Source: Lachnospiraceae bacterium (GTDB lineage Bacteria; Bacillota_A; Clostridia; Lachnospirales; Lachnospiraceae). From it: DNA of 14,177 bases. The first letter of the stretch is position 1. Each line of letters opens with the position of its first letter. The position numbers were made by a program, and so were the translations under genes. Below the pieces are notes generated by a model. The model did no database searches, had not been told where the DNA came from, and saw only the letters and a list, made by a program, of their open reading frames with translations. The stretch is from assembly GCA_024699595.1 (NCBI GenBank), contig JAILPG010000318.1:1-14177 (forward strand), given 5' to 3'. Positions 1 through 6,936 of this stretch are shown in pieces.

Positions 1-200
1 TAAGCAAATTTATCAATGCTTATAAATCTGCGAGCAGTAGGCTTATCAAGAAAGAGTTCCCTCAGATACGAAAATCTCTTTGGAAAGAAATGTTCTGGTC
101 ACAGAGTTTTTGTCTGCTAACTACAGGCGGAGCTACCGTAGATATTATCAAACAATACATACAATCCCAAGGTAAGAAAGATGGTAAACAAAGCAATTAA
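1..200 (+). CDS. tnpA: IS200/IS605 Y1 transposase TnpA, C-terminal part (5' truncated by window edge)
   Basis: The frame that is open from base 3 encodes 65 residues and stops with TAA at 198-200. They are recognisably the C-terminus of an IS200/IS605 TnpA: residues such as SRLIKKEFPQIRKSLW and FWSQSFCLLTTGGATVD, followed by IIKQYIQSQ. The Tyr encoded at 156-158 is in the position of the single catalytic tyrosine of this HUH single-strand transposase family, which attacks DNA at the element ends. The HUH metal-binding motif lies upstream of the window, so integrity of the whole gene cannot be judged. The stop lies 20 bp inside tnpB, so the two genes overlap in different frames and are probably translated from one transcript. 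Confidence 0.85.
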   Translation, partial: SKFINAYKSASSRLIKKEFPQIRKSLWKEMFWSQSFCLLTTGGATVDIIKQYIQSQGKKDGKQSN

Positions 201-1326
201 GTACAGATTATATCCTACAACTGAACAAGTAATTATGTTTGCCAAGACCTTTGGTTGTTGCCGTAAGGTCTATAATCTCATGCTGTCTGATAAGATTGAA
301 AGCTATAAGTCTACAGGTAAGTTTGCTACCGTCACTCCTGCTAAATACAAAGCTGATTATCCATATCTCAAGGAGGTAGACAGCCTTGCTTTAGCAAACA
401 CACAGTTAAACTTACAGGGAGCTTTCAAAAACTGCTTTAGTAAATCTCGTAAAAAGAAGAATGGATTTCCTAAATTCAAATCTGCTAAACACAGCCGTAA
501 ATCATACACGACAAACAATCAGCATGGAACAGTTGCTCTCACGGATAACAGTATCAAGCTTCCTAAAATAGGTCTTGTGAAAGCTGTTATCCATCGTAAA
601 CCTGATAATAACTGGCTTATCAAGTCTGCTACCATATCGCAGGATTCAGACGGTAAATATTATGTTTCTGTGCTCTTTGAGTATGAAAATCCAGTAAATA
701 CCTACGTAGCGGACAGAACTAATGCTATTGGATTGGACTATGCTTCTGATGGCTTATATGTAGATAATAATGGTAACGTTGGCACTAACCACAAATACTA
801 CCGTGAGAGCCATAATAAGCTTGCTAAAGCACAACGCAGGCTATCACGCAGGCAAGGCTTTAAGAAGCATGAGGTTAAATCATCTAACTACATAAAGCAA
901 CTCCGTAAAGTGAATAAAATCCATAAACATATCGCAAATCAGAGATCAGACAATCTGCATAAGATATCTACTGAGATAGCCAATCAGTATGATGTTGTGT
1001 GCGTTGAATCCCTGAACATGAAGTCTGTGTCTAATAAAGGTTTTGGTAACGGCAAAGCTACTCTTGATAACGGATACGGTATGTTCCTAAACATGCTTGA
1101 GTATAAGCTATCAGACAGGAATAAGTATCTAATCAAGGTAGACAAGTGGTTTCCGTCATCACAGATATGCCACCAATGCGGAACAATACATCCTGAGATG
1201 AAGAATCTCACAATCCGCAGAATGATATGTGATTGTGGTCTAACAATAAGCCGTGACCAGAATGCCGCTATCAACGTACTGAACGAAGGATTACGTATAC
1301 TGAATGAGTCTTTCGATGTAGTCTGA
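181..1326 (+). CDS. tnpB: TnpB, RNA-guided RuvC nuclease of IS200/IS605 element
   Basis: This 381-residue protein has the usual length of TnpB. The N-terminal OrfB-type region (KAIKYRLYPTTEQ) is followed by a RuvC-like nuclease domain whose acidic residues are all present: Asp186 in GLDYAS, Glu276 in VVCVESL and Asp359 in SRDQNAAIN. A zinc-finger insert with Cys330, Cys333, Cys350 and Cys352 (CxxC and CxC) lies between the last two. Proteins of this family cut double-stranded DNA guided by an omega-RNA transcribed from the element's right end, which helps the element persist at its donor site. ATG at 181 is chosen because it opens with the conserved N-terminus and has an AAGG site about 8 bp upstream, inside the end of tnpA. 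There is no frameshift or internal stop, so it is probably functional. Confidence 0.95.
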   Translation: MVNKAIKYRLYPTTEQVIMFAKTFGCCRKVYNLMLSDKIESYKSTGKFATVTPAKYKADYPYLKEVDSLALANTQLNLQGAFKNCFSKSRKKKNGFPKFKSAKHSRKSYTTNNQHGTVALTDNSIKLPKIGLVKAVIHRKPDNNWLIKSATISQDSDGKYYVSVLFEYENPVNTYVADRTNAIGLDYASDGLYVDNNGNVGTNHKYYRESHNKLAKAQRRLSRRQGFKKHEVKSSNYIKQLRKVNKIHKHIANQRSDNLHKISTEIANQYDVVCVESLNMKSVSNKGFGNGKATLDNGYGMFLNMLEYKLSDRNKYLIKVDKWFPSSQICHQCGTIHPEMKNLTIRRMICDCGLTISRDQNAAINVLNEGLRILNESFDVV

Positions 1327-1488
1327 AACTAAATATTCAGTAGGGATGGAATAGCCCAAACTAAACGCCTGTGGACATTGTGTAAGACGTTGAGTTACGT
1401 ATCATCGTAACCAATGCAGTAGTGGTTGAAGCAGGAAGCTCCGACTTCTATAAGTCGGAGTAGTTCACCTTAAATTCCAGCAGATTGA
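1327..1488 (+). ncRNA. Predicted omega-RNA (reRNA) scaffold at IS right end plus guide segment
   Basis: TnpB nucleases use an RNA read from the 3' end of tnpB through the element end into flanking DNA. Here 1327-1468 is non-coding and structured. There is a 6-bp hairpin (GTTACG 1394-1399 with CGTAAC 1406-1411), then a conserved-looking stretch GTTGAAGCAGGAAGC, then a perfect 9-bp terminal hairpin (1439-1447 with 1452-1460, loop CTAT). The scaffold would end at TTCAC (1464-1468). The guide would be the next bases, cttaaattccagcagattga (1469-1488), which belong to the 3' end of the kinase gene. The 5' end of the RNA may lie inside tnpB; it is set at the tnpB stop only for convenience. The structure is seen directly; the RNA function is inferred from the family. 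Confidence 0.6.
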
Positions 1489-3694
1489 TGTTCGGATCCA
1501 TCGAGTAATCGCCGGACGGCTGGTACAGTATGATCGACAGCTCCCTGCACTTGTTAAGATCCACATCGATGTCGAGTGGTTTATTGTTGTTTTTAAGCTT
1601 ATAGCTTGCGGCAAGGTCTCCGTCCGTGTAAAACTCTATGGTGTATGCCTTGTCCACTCTTTCGATCCCCTTGTCTTCAAAAGCGATCATTCCGGTAAGC
1701 TTATCGTACTTGGCGTCGAGATCACTGTAGTAAACCTCTGTAAAATAACCGGAAGCGGGCGTGATCGCCATTCCCTTCTTATAAGTCTTTCCGCCGGATT
1801 CCATCTTCCAGCCGTTATCATACTGATACGGGTACAGACCCCACGCATTCGGGGTTATCTGGCTCTGATTCGGGTCATTATTGATCATGCACAGGTAGGC
1901 ATTTGTTACGGCCGCGCCATAATAGTCAAACAGATAGACACCCTTTCCGTCGGATTTGGTCTTCCCGGTATCTTCGGTATCTTCCTTCGGATCTTTTTCG
2001 GTTCCGGTTCCCGTAAGCTCGTTAAAGGCATCCTCGATCTCTTTAGCCATCGCCTGTATCTCTTTATCTTCAGGCAGTGCTGCGGAGGCCTCAGCTATTT
2101 TTGCCATGGCTCCGGCGATATCACCGCTATCAGCCTTCTCATTTGCTTCTGCGAGCGTTTTTTCCTTGTAGGATGCCGCATAGGAGTCATAGGCTTCACT
2201 CAGTTTTTCGTTGTCCGGATACTGTTTTTTTCCTCTCTGGACGATCGAAAGTGCGATCAGATCATCGCCATCCTTTGCAGACGCACGAGCTTCCTTTAGG
2301 ATAGCCTCTACCGCTTCATCTTCCGTGGGCTCCTCTTCGGGGGTTTCGGTAGGAGCAGGAGTCTCAGTCGGAACAGGAGTCGTTGTAGGCTCCTTCGGCT
2401 CAGGCTCGTCTGTTGGCTTAGGTGTGTCTGTCGGTTCTGCAACCGTAGTCGGAGTTTTTGCAACAACCGATGTTGTATTGCCGGGATCCTCGTTTTTGTT
2501 TTTTCCGCCTTTTGCAGCAAAAACAACGATAACGACGAGAAGGATAACTCCTGCCGCTATGGCTGCAAGGATCTTCGGTGATGTAAGGCTTAGCTTTTTT
2601 TCACCCGTGAAGATATTGTTCTTTGTTTCACCGTCAGACCGGGCTGTGTTTGCTTCGGGCGCCTTGTGCCTTACTGCGGTAGTCATATCAGGATCGGGCA
2701 TGCCTGACTGCGCACCGGCTCCTGCCTGTGCGTGACGGACAGACATTGTCTTATTAAGGATATCCTCATCTTCGGTATCCTGCCCTGCTTTGACGCGCTC
2801 GAGTGCCTGCTTCATTTCTGAAGCGCTCTGATAACGATCAGACGGGTTATAGGCGCAGGCTTTTAAGATGATCTCGGAAAGAGCGGGAGAGCACTCTGCG
2901 GGAGGCGGTAATACTTCACCGTCAAGCCTCTTTCTGACAGCCGCCATACGTGCTTCCGGACTCAGCTGGTTTTCTGCGGTCAAAAATGGCAGCAGGTTAT
3001 GATTTAACATCCTGTAGAGCACCAGTCCGAGAGAATAGATGTCTACGGTCAGGTCATACTGCTTGCCTTTTTCCACCTCGGGCGCCATGTAATTATAGGT
3101 TCCCTTCTGGGAAAGTCCGCCCGTAACATTTTCGAGCTTCCTTGCGATCCCGAAATCACCTAACTTGTAGTCACCGAATTTATTGACAAAAATGTTTTCC
3201 GGCTTGATATCCCTGTGAATTACCTTCTGGCGGGCGCAAAGCTCGAGTGCCGTACTGATGTCAAGACCGAGCTTTATCACTTCATCCTGTGTAAGGCTCC
3301 TTTCGGAAATGATATTGTTAAAGGGAGTCAGCAGTTCCATGCGGATATAGATCGTCCAGCCGATCTCACCGTCCGGTTTTTCCTCTACCTTGTAATCCTC
3401 TACGCTTACGATGTTCTGGACGCCTTTGAAGGACTCCATAAGCTGGATCTCACCGACAAAATCATTGACGATCCCCTCGAGATATTTCCTGGTATCGTCC
3501 TCGGAAAGTCCCTCCGCTCTGAGGGATGCAAGCTCGGATTCATTTTCCGGGATCGTGATCACCTTGATCGCCGCCTGGCTTTCAACGGCGTGATCGACAC
3601 GCTTTGCCTCATATACGACGCCGTAGGCTCCTTTTCCGATCTTCTTTACAATGGACCATTCGGGCCATACCTTACTGATAACATCATTTTCCAT
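1448..3694 (-). CDS. Transmembrane Ser/Thr protein kinase (PknB-like) with extracellular NPCBM-like domain
   Basis: 748 residues. The cytoplasmic N-terminal kinase domain (about 14-300) is complete: glycine loop GKGAYGVV (20-27), ATP-anchoring Lys44, helix-C Glu82, HRD at 160-162, Lys164, Asn167, DFG at 180-182 and APE at 204-206. It should be an active eukaryotic-type Ser/Thr kinase. A juxtamembrane linker leads to one membrane helix (about 375-394). Next come a Thr/Pro/Glu-rich stalk (about 410-460), an alanine-rich helical or TPR-like segment (about 461-557), and a C-terminal beta-rich domain (about 585-743) resembling NPCBM, a putative carbohydrate-binding module. This would be an extracellular sensor controlling phosphorylation inside. 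The start is supported by AGGAAAAG just upstream. It lies 69 bp after the nuclease gene on the same strand, so co-transcription is likely. The last six codons and the stop come from the neighbouring IS end, so the native C-terminus was altered at its extreme tip. The kinase call is sure; the NPCBM call is moderate. Confidence 0.9.
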   Translation of the reverse strand: MENDVISKVWPEWSIVKKIGKGAYGVVYEAKRVDHAVESQAAIKVITIPENESELASLRAEGLSEDDTRKYLEGIVNDFVGEIQLMESFKGVQNIVSVEDYKVEEKPDGEIGWTIYIRMELLTPFNNIISERSLTQDEVIKLGLDISTALELCARQKVIHRDIKPENIFVNKFGDYKLGDFGIARKLENVTGGLSQKGTYNYMAPEVEKGKQYDLTVDIYSLGLVLYRMLNHNLLPFLTAENQLSPEARMAAVRKRLDGEVLPPPAECSPALSEIILKACAYNPSDRYQSASEMKQALERVKAGQDTEDEDILNKTMSVRHAQAGAGAQSGMPDPDMTTAVRHKAPEANTARSDGETKNNIFTGEKKLSLTSPKILAAIAAGVILLVVIVVFAAKGGKNKNEDPGNTTSVVAKTPTTVAEPTDTPKPTDEPEPKEPTTTPVPTETPAPTETPEEEPTEDEAVEAILKEARASAKDGDDLIALSIVQRGKKQYPDNEKLSEAYDSYAASYKEKTLAEANEKADSGDIAGAMAKIAEASAALPEDKEIQAMAKEIEDAFNELTGTGTEKDPKEDTEDTGKTKSDGKGVYLFDYYGAAVTNAYLCMINNDPNQSQITPNAWGLYPYQYDNGWKMESGGKTYKKGMAITPASGYFTEVYYSDLDAKYDKLTGMIAFEDKGIERVDKAYTIEFYTDGDLAASYKLKNNNKPLDIDVDLNKCRELSIILYQPSGDYSMDPNINLLEFKVNYSDL

Positions 3695-3763
3695 CTTTTC
3701 CTGCTTTCTTATCGCGACGGATTCCTGCTCCGGTCACTATAGAAGAGTTTTCTTTCCCTAATG

Positions 3764-4351
3764 TTACCACGGTCTGCACCCTTTTTTCAAAGCTTTTCTT
3801 ACCACCCTTGAGAGTGCATTCTTGTCCCACAGCGTGACACCGAGTCTGTCTGCCTCTTCAATGGCCTGAGCCGTATAGGAACTGTTGGTGATCACAAGGG
3901 CGCGGTCACATCCGTAAAACTCCGCGCCGGCGTAAACCTCCTGTACCGCGTAATTGCCGACCGGTCTTGCGTAGCGTTTGCACTGTATACCTACGGTCAG
4001 TCCGTTTGCCTCAGCTATTATATCTATCCCGTGATCGCCGCTTGCCCTGGTCATCCTTATGTCGGTAAACCCGACTTTTTCCAGTAATCCGGCCACAAAT
4101 GATTCAAATTCCTGTCCCGACAGCTCATTGATGTCTGCCGTGTCGAAATTCTCCATGAGGAATCTCTGATACATGCGTCTGTCGTGTCTTTCCCTTATCC
4201 GTTCCGCAAATCTGTGAAACCTGATCACGCATTTCACAATGATCCTCAGAAGAAAGACAGAGATCACTATGACCGGGATAAGGCGCCAGTCACTGAGATA
4301 TTCGGGTATGTGAAAATTATCCGCGATGAATCCTGCTGTCAGAATGAGCAT
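3764..4351 (-). CDS. Membrane-anchored Mrr-like PD-(D/E)XK endonuclease
   Basis: 195 residues from the chosen start. An N-terminal hydrophobic helix (about 22-45, WRLIPVIVISVFLLRIIV) is followed by a basic stretch and an Mrr_cat-type domain (about 75-190). The PD-(D/E)XK signature is visible: Glu81 in the first helix, Asp110 in GDHGID, and the Gln123-Cys124-Lys125 (QxK) motif in GIQCKRY, followed by ALVITNSSYT. Mrr-like domains of this form are found in restriction systems and in poorly understood housekeeping or defence proteins. The reading frame is open to a TTG at 4441, but that TTG lies inside the -35 box of a strong promoter. The first ATG with a ribosome site downstream of the promoter is at 4351 (AGGAAAG, 7 bp upstream). 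The kinase gene follows 69 bp later. The DNA target and biological role are unknown, and membrane tethering of a nuclease domain is unusual. Confidence 0.85.
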   Translation of the reverse strand: MLILTAGFIADNFHIPEYLSDWRLIPVIVISVFLLRIIVKCVIRFHRFAERIRERHDRRMYQRFLMENFDTADINELSGQEFESFVAGLLEKVGFTDIRMTRASGDHGIDIIAEANGLTVGIQCKRYARPVGNYAVQEVYAGAEFYGCDRALVITNSSYTAQAIEEADRLGVTLWDKNALSRVVRKALKKGCRPW

Positions 4352-4412
4352 TTCCCTACTTTCCTGCTGCTGCGGCTTAAAGCCGTTTGTACCTTTTGAT
4401 CCGGACATAATC

Positions 4413-4441
4413 ATTATAGAACAAACAGATGTTCGGGTCAA
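4413..4441 (-). promoter_or_regulatory. Sigma-70-type promoter for nuclease-kinase unit
   Basis: On the minus strand, TTGACC (4441-4436) and a perfect TATAAT (4418-4413) are separated by exactly 17 bp. Transcription would start near 4406, giving a leader of about 55 nt before the ATG at 4351. It points away from the pncB promoter, so the two operons are divergent. This promoter is the main argument against start codons upstream of 4406 for the nuclease gene. Confidence 0.8.
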
Positions 4442-4500
4442 GCCGATATATCATGAATTTCCCTGAATTTCCCGTATTTTCCCGGCAGAACTCCCCACGG

Positions 4501-4529
4501 TTGACAGCCATACGCCGACAGCCTATCAT
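4501..4529 (+). promoter_or_regulatory. Sigma-70-type promoter for pncB-pncA
   Basis: A perfect TTGACA (4501-4506), 17-bp spacer and TATCAT (4524-4529, five of six consensus bases) place a transcription start near 4536. The resulting leader of about 170 nt contains the long palindromic repeat at 4552-4646, which leaves room for post-initiation control. Confidence 0.72.
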
Positions 4530-4551
4530 AATCTGTAAAACAGACCTGCGG

Positions 4552-4646
4552 GACGGGGTTAGTGGTCTACTTCTGAAAATTCCTCGTGAGCGGGATTAGC
4601 GGGGCACTTTCGTTTCAGAAAGTGAACCACTAATCCCGTCACGAGG
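4552..4646. repeat. REP-like compound palindrome, copy 1 (in pncB leader)
   Basis: Two left arms compete for one right arm. Arm A (4552-4566, GACGGGGTTAGTGGT) pairs over 15 bp, with one G-U, with 4626-4640. Arm B (4582-4599) pairs over 17 bp, with one bulged G, with 4630-4646. Inside both lies a small perfect hairpin, CACTTTC (4605-4611) and GAAAGTG (4618-4624), with loop GTTTCA. The core (CGGGATTAG, CTTTC-loop-GAAAG, CACTAATCCCG) recurs inverted at 7973-8047, so this is a dispersed element and not only a local structure. No T-run follows, so it is not an obvious terminator. Confidence 0.75.
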
Positions 4647-4706
4647 ATCAAAAAAATAATCACCCAGTTCCGCAGGTTCACCGCAAGCGCAAATGGAGGG
4701 TGTATC

Positions 4707-5912
4707 ATGAGACTGCACAGGATAATCAATTCACTGCTTGAAACTGACATGTACAAATTCAGCATGGGACAGGCGATCTTTCACCAGTTCTCCGATTACA
4801 AGACGACCTGGTCGTTCAAATGCCGCAACGAGGATGTTTTTTTTACCCCTGAGATGGTCGATGAGATAACAGAACAGATAAAGGCCTACTGCGAGCTGCG
4901 TTTCAGCGAGGAGGAGCTTTCATATCTCGATCACATCAGATGGATCAAGGGATCGTACGTGGATTTCCTGAGACTGTGGGAGCCCCGGTTTGAGGATTTT
5001 GAGATAACCACCGATGCGGACTGCGGGCTTGCGATAGAGACAAAGGGAACCTGGCTTAATACCTCGATGTATGAGATCCCGACGCTTGCCATAGTTAACG
5101 AAGTCTATTTCCGCATGGCCTATGATTACGATAAGCTCATGAAAAGCTTTGCCGATCGTCTTGATGAAAAGATCGAAAGACTTAAGGACGGCTCTCTCTG
5201 CATAGGTACCTTCAGCGAATTCGGCTTAAGGCGCAGGCTTTCTGCCGAGGCTCAGGAGCTTGCCGTTAAAAAGCTTGCCGAAGCTGATCTTAACAGATCG
5301 GTCTTTGTCGGCACTTCAAACGTATATCTTGCAAAAAAATTCGGCGTAAAGCCCGTCGGGACCATGGCACATGAATGGATCATGTGCGCGGGCCAGGGCA
5401 ATCATAAACATAATCCCGCATATTCCAACTGGTATGCACTCGATGCATGGGTAAAAGAATACAGCGTGTTAAACGGTACGGCTCTTACCGATGCGATCAC
5501 GACAGACTGCTTCTTAAAGGACTTCCAGCTTACCTTTGCAACCCTCTTTTCGGGAGTAAGGCACGACTCAGGCGATCCCATAGAATGGGGTGAAAAAATG
5601 CTTGCGCATTATAAGGAGCTTGAGATCGACCCGACCGCAAAGACCCTGTTGTTCTCGGACAGCCTTGATTTTGACAGGGCAGATGCGATCTACAGGCATT
5701 TTGAGGGCCGGGCAGAGATAGCCTTCGGAATAGGCACTTATATATCAAATGATACGGAGGTTCCGGCTCTTAATATCGTAATGAAGACGACAGCCTGCAA
5801 CGGACAGGACGTCGCTAAGATATCGGATGTGGAGGGAAAAGGCATGTGCAAGAATCCCGATTACGTGGATTATCTGAACCGCTGCATCAGATGGAGAATG
5901 GAGCACATCTGA
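4707..5912 (+). CDS. pncB: Nicotinate phosphoribosyltransferase
   Basis: The 401-residue protein matches the length of the bacterial PncB type. It joins nicotinate and phosphoribosyl pyrophosphate, with ATP hydrolysis, to form nicotinate mononucleotide, the entry step of the Preiss-Handler route to NAD. Visible landmarks are the N-terminal LLETDMYKFSMGQAI, the EFGLRRR motif (171-177), GTMAHEW (218-224) with His222 as the probable phosphorylated histidine, TDAITTDCFL (261-270), and the substrate-loop motif VRHDSGDP (284-291), followed by LLFSDSLDFD and FGIGTYISND. ATG at 4707 has GGAGG about 8 bp upstream, and the protein begins with the family's normal N-terminus. pncA follows 87 bp downstream on the same strand. 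Together they recycle nicotinamide or use nicotinate from the environment. The protein is cytoplasmic and no anomaly was seen. Confidence 0.96.
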   Translation: MRLHRIINSLLETDMYKFSMGQAIFHQFSDYKTTWSFKCRNEDVFFTPEMVDEITEQIKAYCELRFSEEELSYLDHIRWIKGSYVDFLRLWEPRFEDFEITTDADCGLAIETKGTWLNTSMYEIPTLAIVNEVYFRMAYDYDKLMKSFADRLDEKIERLKDGSLCIGTFSEFGLRRRLSAEAQELAVKKLAEADLNRSVFVGTSNVYLAKKFGVKPVGTMAHEWIMCAGQGNHKHNPAYSNWYALDAWVKEYSVLNGTALTDAITTDCFLKDFQLTFATLFSGVRHDSGDPIEWGEKMLAHYKELEIDPTAKTLLFSDSLDFDRADAIYRHFEGRAEIAFGIGTYISNDTEVPALNIVMKTTACNGQDVAKISDVEGKGMCKNPDYVDYLNRCIRWRMEHI

Positions 5913-5999
5913 TCGTTAGTTTTGCAGGAAATATCAACACCTGATGCATCGGATATCAGCATAAGGTGCAGGCAGCTTTTTTTACAGAGAGGGAAAAAT

Positions 6000-6533
6000 A
6001 TGAATAAGATACTGATCGTTGTAGATATGCAGAATGATTTCGTGACCGGGGCGCTTCGTAATGAAGAAGGGATAAAGATCGTTCCCGCCGTTGTAAAGAG
6101 ACTTGAAAAAGCCGTATCGGACGGAGAAAAGATCATATTCACCCGCGATACCCATTTTGACAACTATATGGAAACCGAGGAGGGCAGGAACCTTCCTGTT
6201 CCTCACTGCATAAAGGGCACCGAAGGGTGGGAGATAATACCCGAGCTTAAAAGATTTACGGATGGGGCGGATATATACGATAAGCCTGTGTTCGGAAGCC
6301 TGAAGCTTGGTGAGGATCTTGCAGAAGAAACGGATGAAAACACCGTGATCGAGCTCATCGGACTGTGCACGGATATCTGCGTGATAAGCAACGCAGTGAT
6401 CGCAAGAGCCGCGCGTCCGGATGCACATATAATCGTAGATGCATCATGCTGCGCCGGAGTCACTCCCGAAAGCCATAAAACGGCTCTTAATGCAATGAAG
6501 ACATTCCAGGTGGAAATCGTAAACGAAGACTGA
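6000..6533 (+). CDS. pncA: Nicotinamidase (isochorismatase-like cysteine hydrolase)
   Basis: 177 residues. The catalytic triad of nicotinamidases is visible: Asp9 in VVDMQNDF, Lys95 in YDKPVFGS and Cys127 in GLCTDICVISNA. Metal ligands fit Asp50 and His52 (TRDTHF) and His69. The enzyme hydrolyses nicotinamide to nicotinate and ammonia, giving the substrate of PncB encoded just upstream. That pairing makes nicotinamidase a better call than another isochorismatase-like hydrolase. The frame is open further upstream (to 5922), but ATG at 6000 is chosen because GAGAGGG lies 6 bp before it and MNKILIVVDMQNDF is the normal family N-terminus. No promoter was recognised in the 87-bp gap, so it is probably transcribed with pncB. 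Confidence 0.94.
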   Translation: MNKILIVVDMQNDFVTGALRNEEGIKIVPAVVKRLEKAVSDGEKIIFTRDTHFDNYMETEEGRNLPVPHCIKGTEGWEIIPELKRFTDGADIYDKPVFGSLKLGEDLAEETDENTVIELIGLCTDICVISNAVIARAARPDAHIIVDASCCAGVTPESHKTALNAMKTFQVEIVNED

Positions 6534-6664
6534 GGAGACAGGGTCCATCCATGCAAATTGACCAAAGCAGTCACCGCTGGTTTTGCGTATTTTGATGCCC
6601 GAAAAGGTGTTCATTCGTATACAATGATGACAGGATAACAAGGGGAGATATAAGGAGACAGATC

Positions 6665-6928
6665 ATGCAGGATAACGAGAGATTTTCAAAGCTTGATGAC
6701 GATATGCTTGATAACATTTCAGGCGGAAGCGATATGCAGTTTAATATGGATTCCGATCCGCTTTACCAGAAGTTTTATAACTTCTGGTATAATAACGGCG
6801 AGCCGGGAGGCGGCATTACCGGGGGCACTTCAAGAACAGAGTTTCTGAACTCATTCAGGCAGTGGGTAAGTGACGGCGTTCCCGATAACGTATACGCATG
6901 GTACCAAAGCTTTAGGAACAGAGGTTAA
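6665..6928 (+). CDS. Small double-glycine leader peptide (putative secreted peptide or RiPP-type precursor)
   Basis: 87 residues. The N-terminal 21 residues (MQDNERFSKLDDDMLDNISG plus G) match the double-glycine leader pattern of bacteriocin and RiPP-like precursors: acidic, Leu/Met/Ile at spaced positions, ending ISGG at 18-21. Such leaders are normally cut after GG by a C39-peptidase ABC exporter. The predicted mature part (22-87, 66 residues) has no cysteine, is rich in Tyr, Trp, Phe and Gly, and contains a second GGGITGG stretch (about residues 48-54). A strong AAGGAG site lies 7 bp before the ATG. No exporter, peptidase or modifying enzyme is in the window; the only partner is the DUF218 membrane gene 20 bp downstream. 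I do not recognise the family of the mature part, and function is unknown. It could instead be a small cytoplasmic protein with a chance leader-like start, though the motif match is good. Confidence 0.7.
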   Translation: MQDNERFSKLDDDMLDNISGGSDMQFNMDSDPLYQKFYNFWYNNGEPGGGITGGTSRTEFLNSFRQWVSDGVPDNVYAWYQSFRNRG

Positions 6929-6936
6929 TGGCTATC

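Larger units (their letters stand above)
1..1468 (+). mobile_element. IS200/IS605-family insertion sequence (left end outside window)
   Basis: The segment holds the end of a Y1 transposase gene (tnpA), a complete tnpB and a structured non-coding right end, in the order typical of IS605-group elements. It is visibly AT-richer than the DNA after it. The right boundary is placed after TTCAC at 1464-1468, just past the terminal hairpin (stems 1439-1447 and 1452-1460). The reason is that sequence from 1469 onward reads as normal coding sequence of the kinase on the minus strand, while 1448-1468 reads as element DNA. The exact end is uncertain by a few bases because the left end and the empty site are not visible. 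IS605-group elements move as single-stranded circles and make no target-site duplication, so none is expected. The element lies convergent to the kinase gene. Confidence 0.88.
4352..4706. other. Divergent intergenic region between nuclease and pncB genes
   Basis: This gene-free stretch of about 355 bp holds the two divergent promoters (4413-4441 minus, 4501-4529 plus) and the palindromic repeat at 4552-4646. Between 4442 and 4500 I see only a short tandem of similar runs (GAATTTCCCTGAATTTCCCGTATTTTCCC-like, given here only as the idea of TTTCCC repeated three times at about 4456-4484). From 4647 to 4690 there is an A-run and ordinary sequence. No RNA gene or further coding region was recognised. 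Confidence 0.6.

Noticed and set aside
1394..1460. Hairpins in the IS right end as a CRISPR-like or riboswitch structure
   Set aside because: Their position directly after tnpB, with the terminal 9-bp hairpin, fits the IS605 right end and omega-RNA; no repeated spacer units exist.
1956..2735. Open frames on the plus strand opposite the kinase linker (Ser/Val-rich)
   Set aside because: They are antisense shadows of the Thr/Pro/Glu-rich low-complexity stalk; they have no ribosome site and an unnatural composition.
3215..3742. 175-codon open frame opposite the kinase catalytic domain
   Set aside because: The minus-strand frame encodes all the kinase motifs; this is its antisense shadow without family resemblance.
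4559..4765. 68-codon minus-strand frame in the pncB leader
   Set aside because: It runs through the palindromic repeat and the pncB start; no ribosome site or recognisable protein.
6592..6625. Possible promoter before the leader-peptide gene (TTGATG and TACAAT)
   Set aside because: The spacing is 22 bp and the hexamer at the correct 17-bp distance (GCCCGA) is not a -35 box, so the call is too weak; the gene may use another sigma factor or be read from pncBA.
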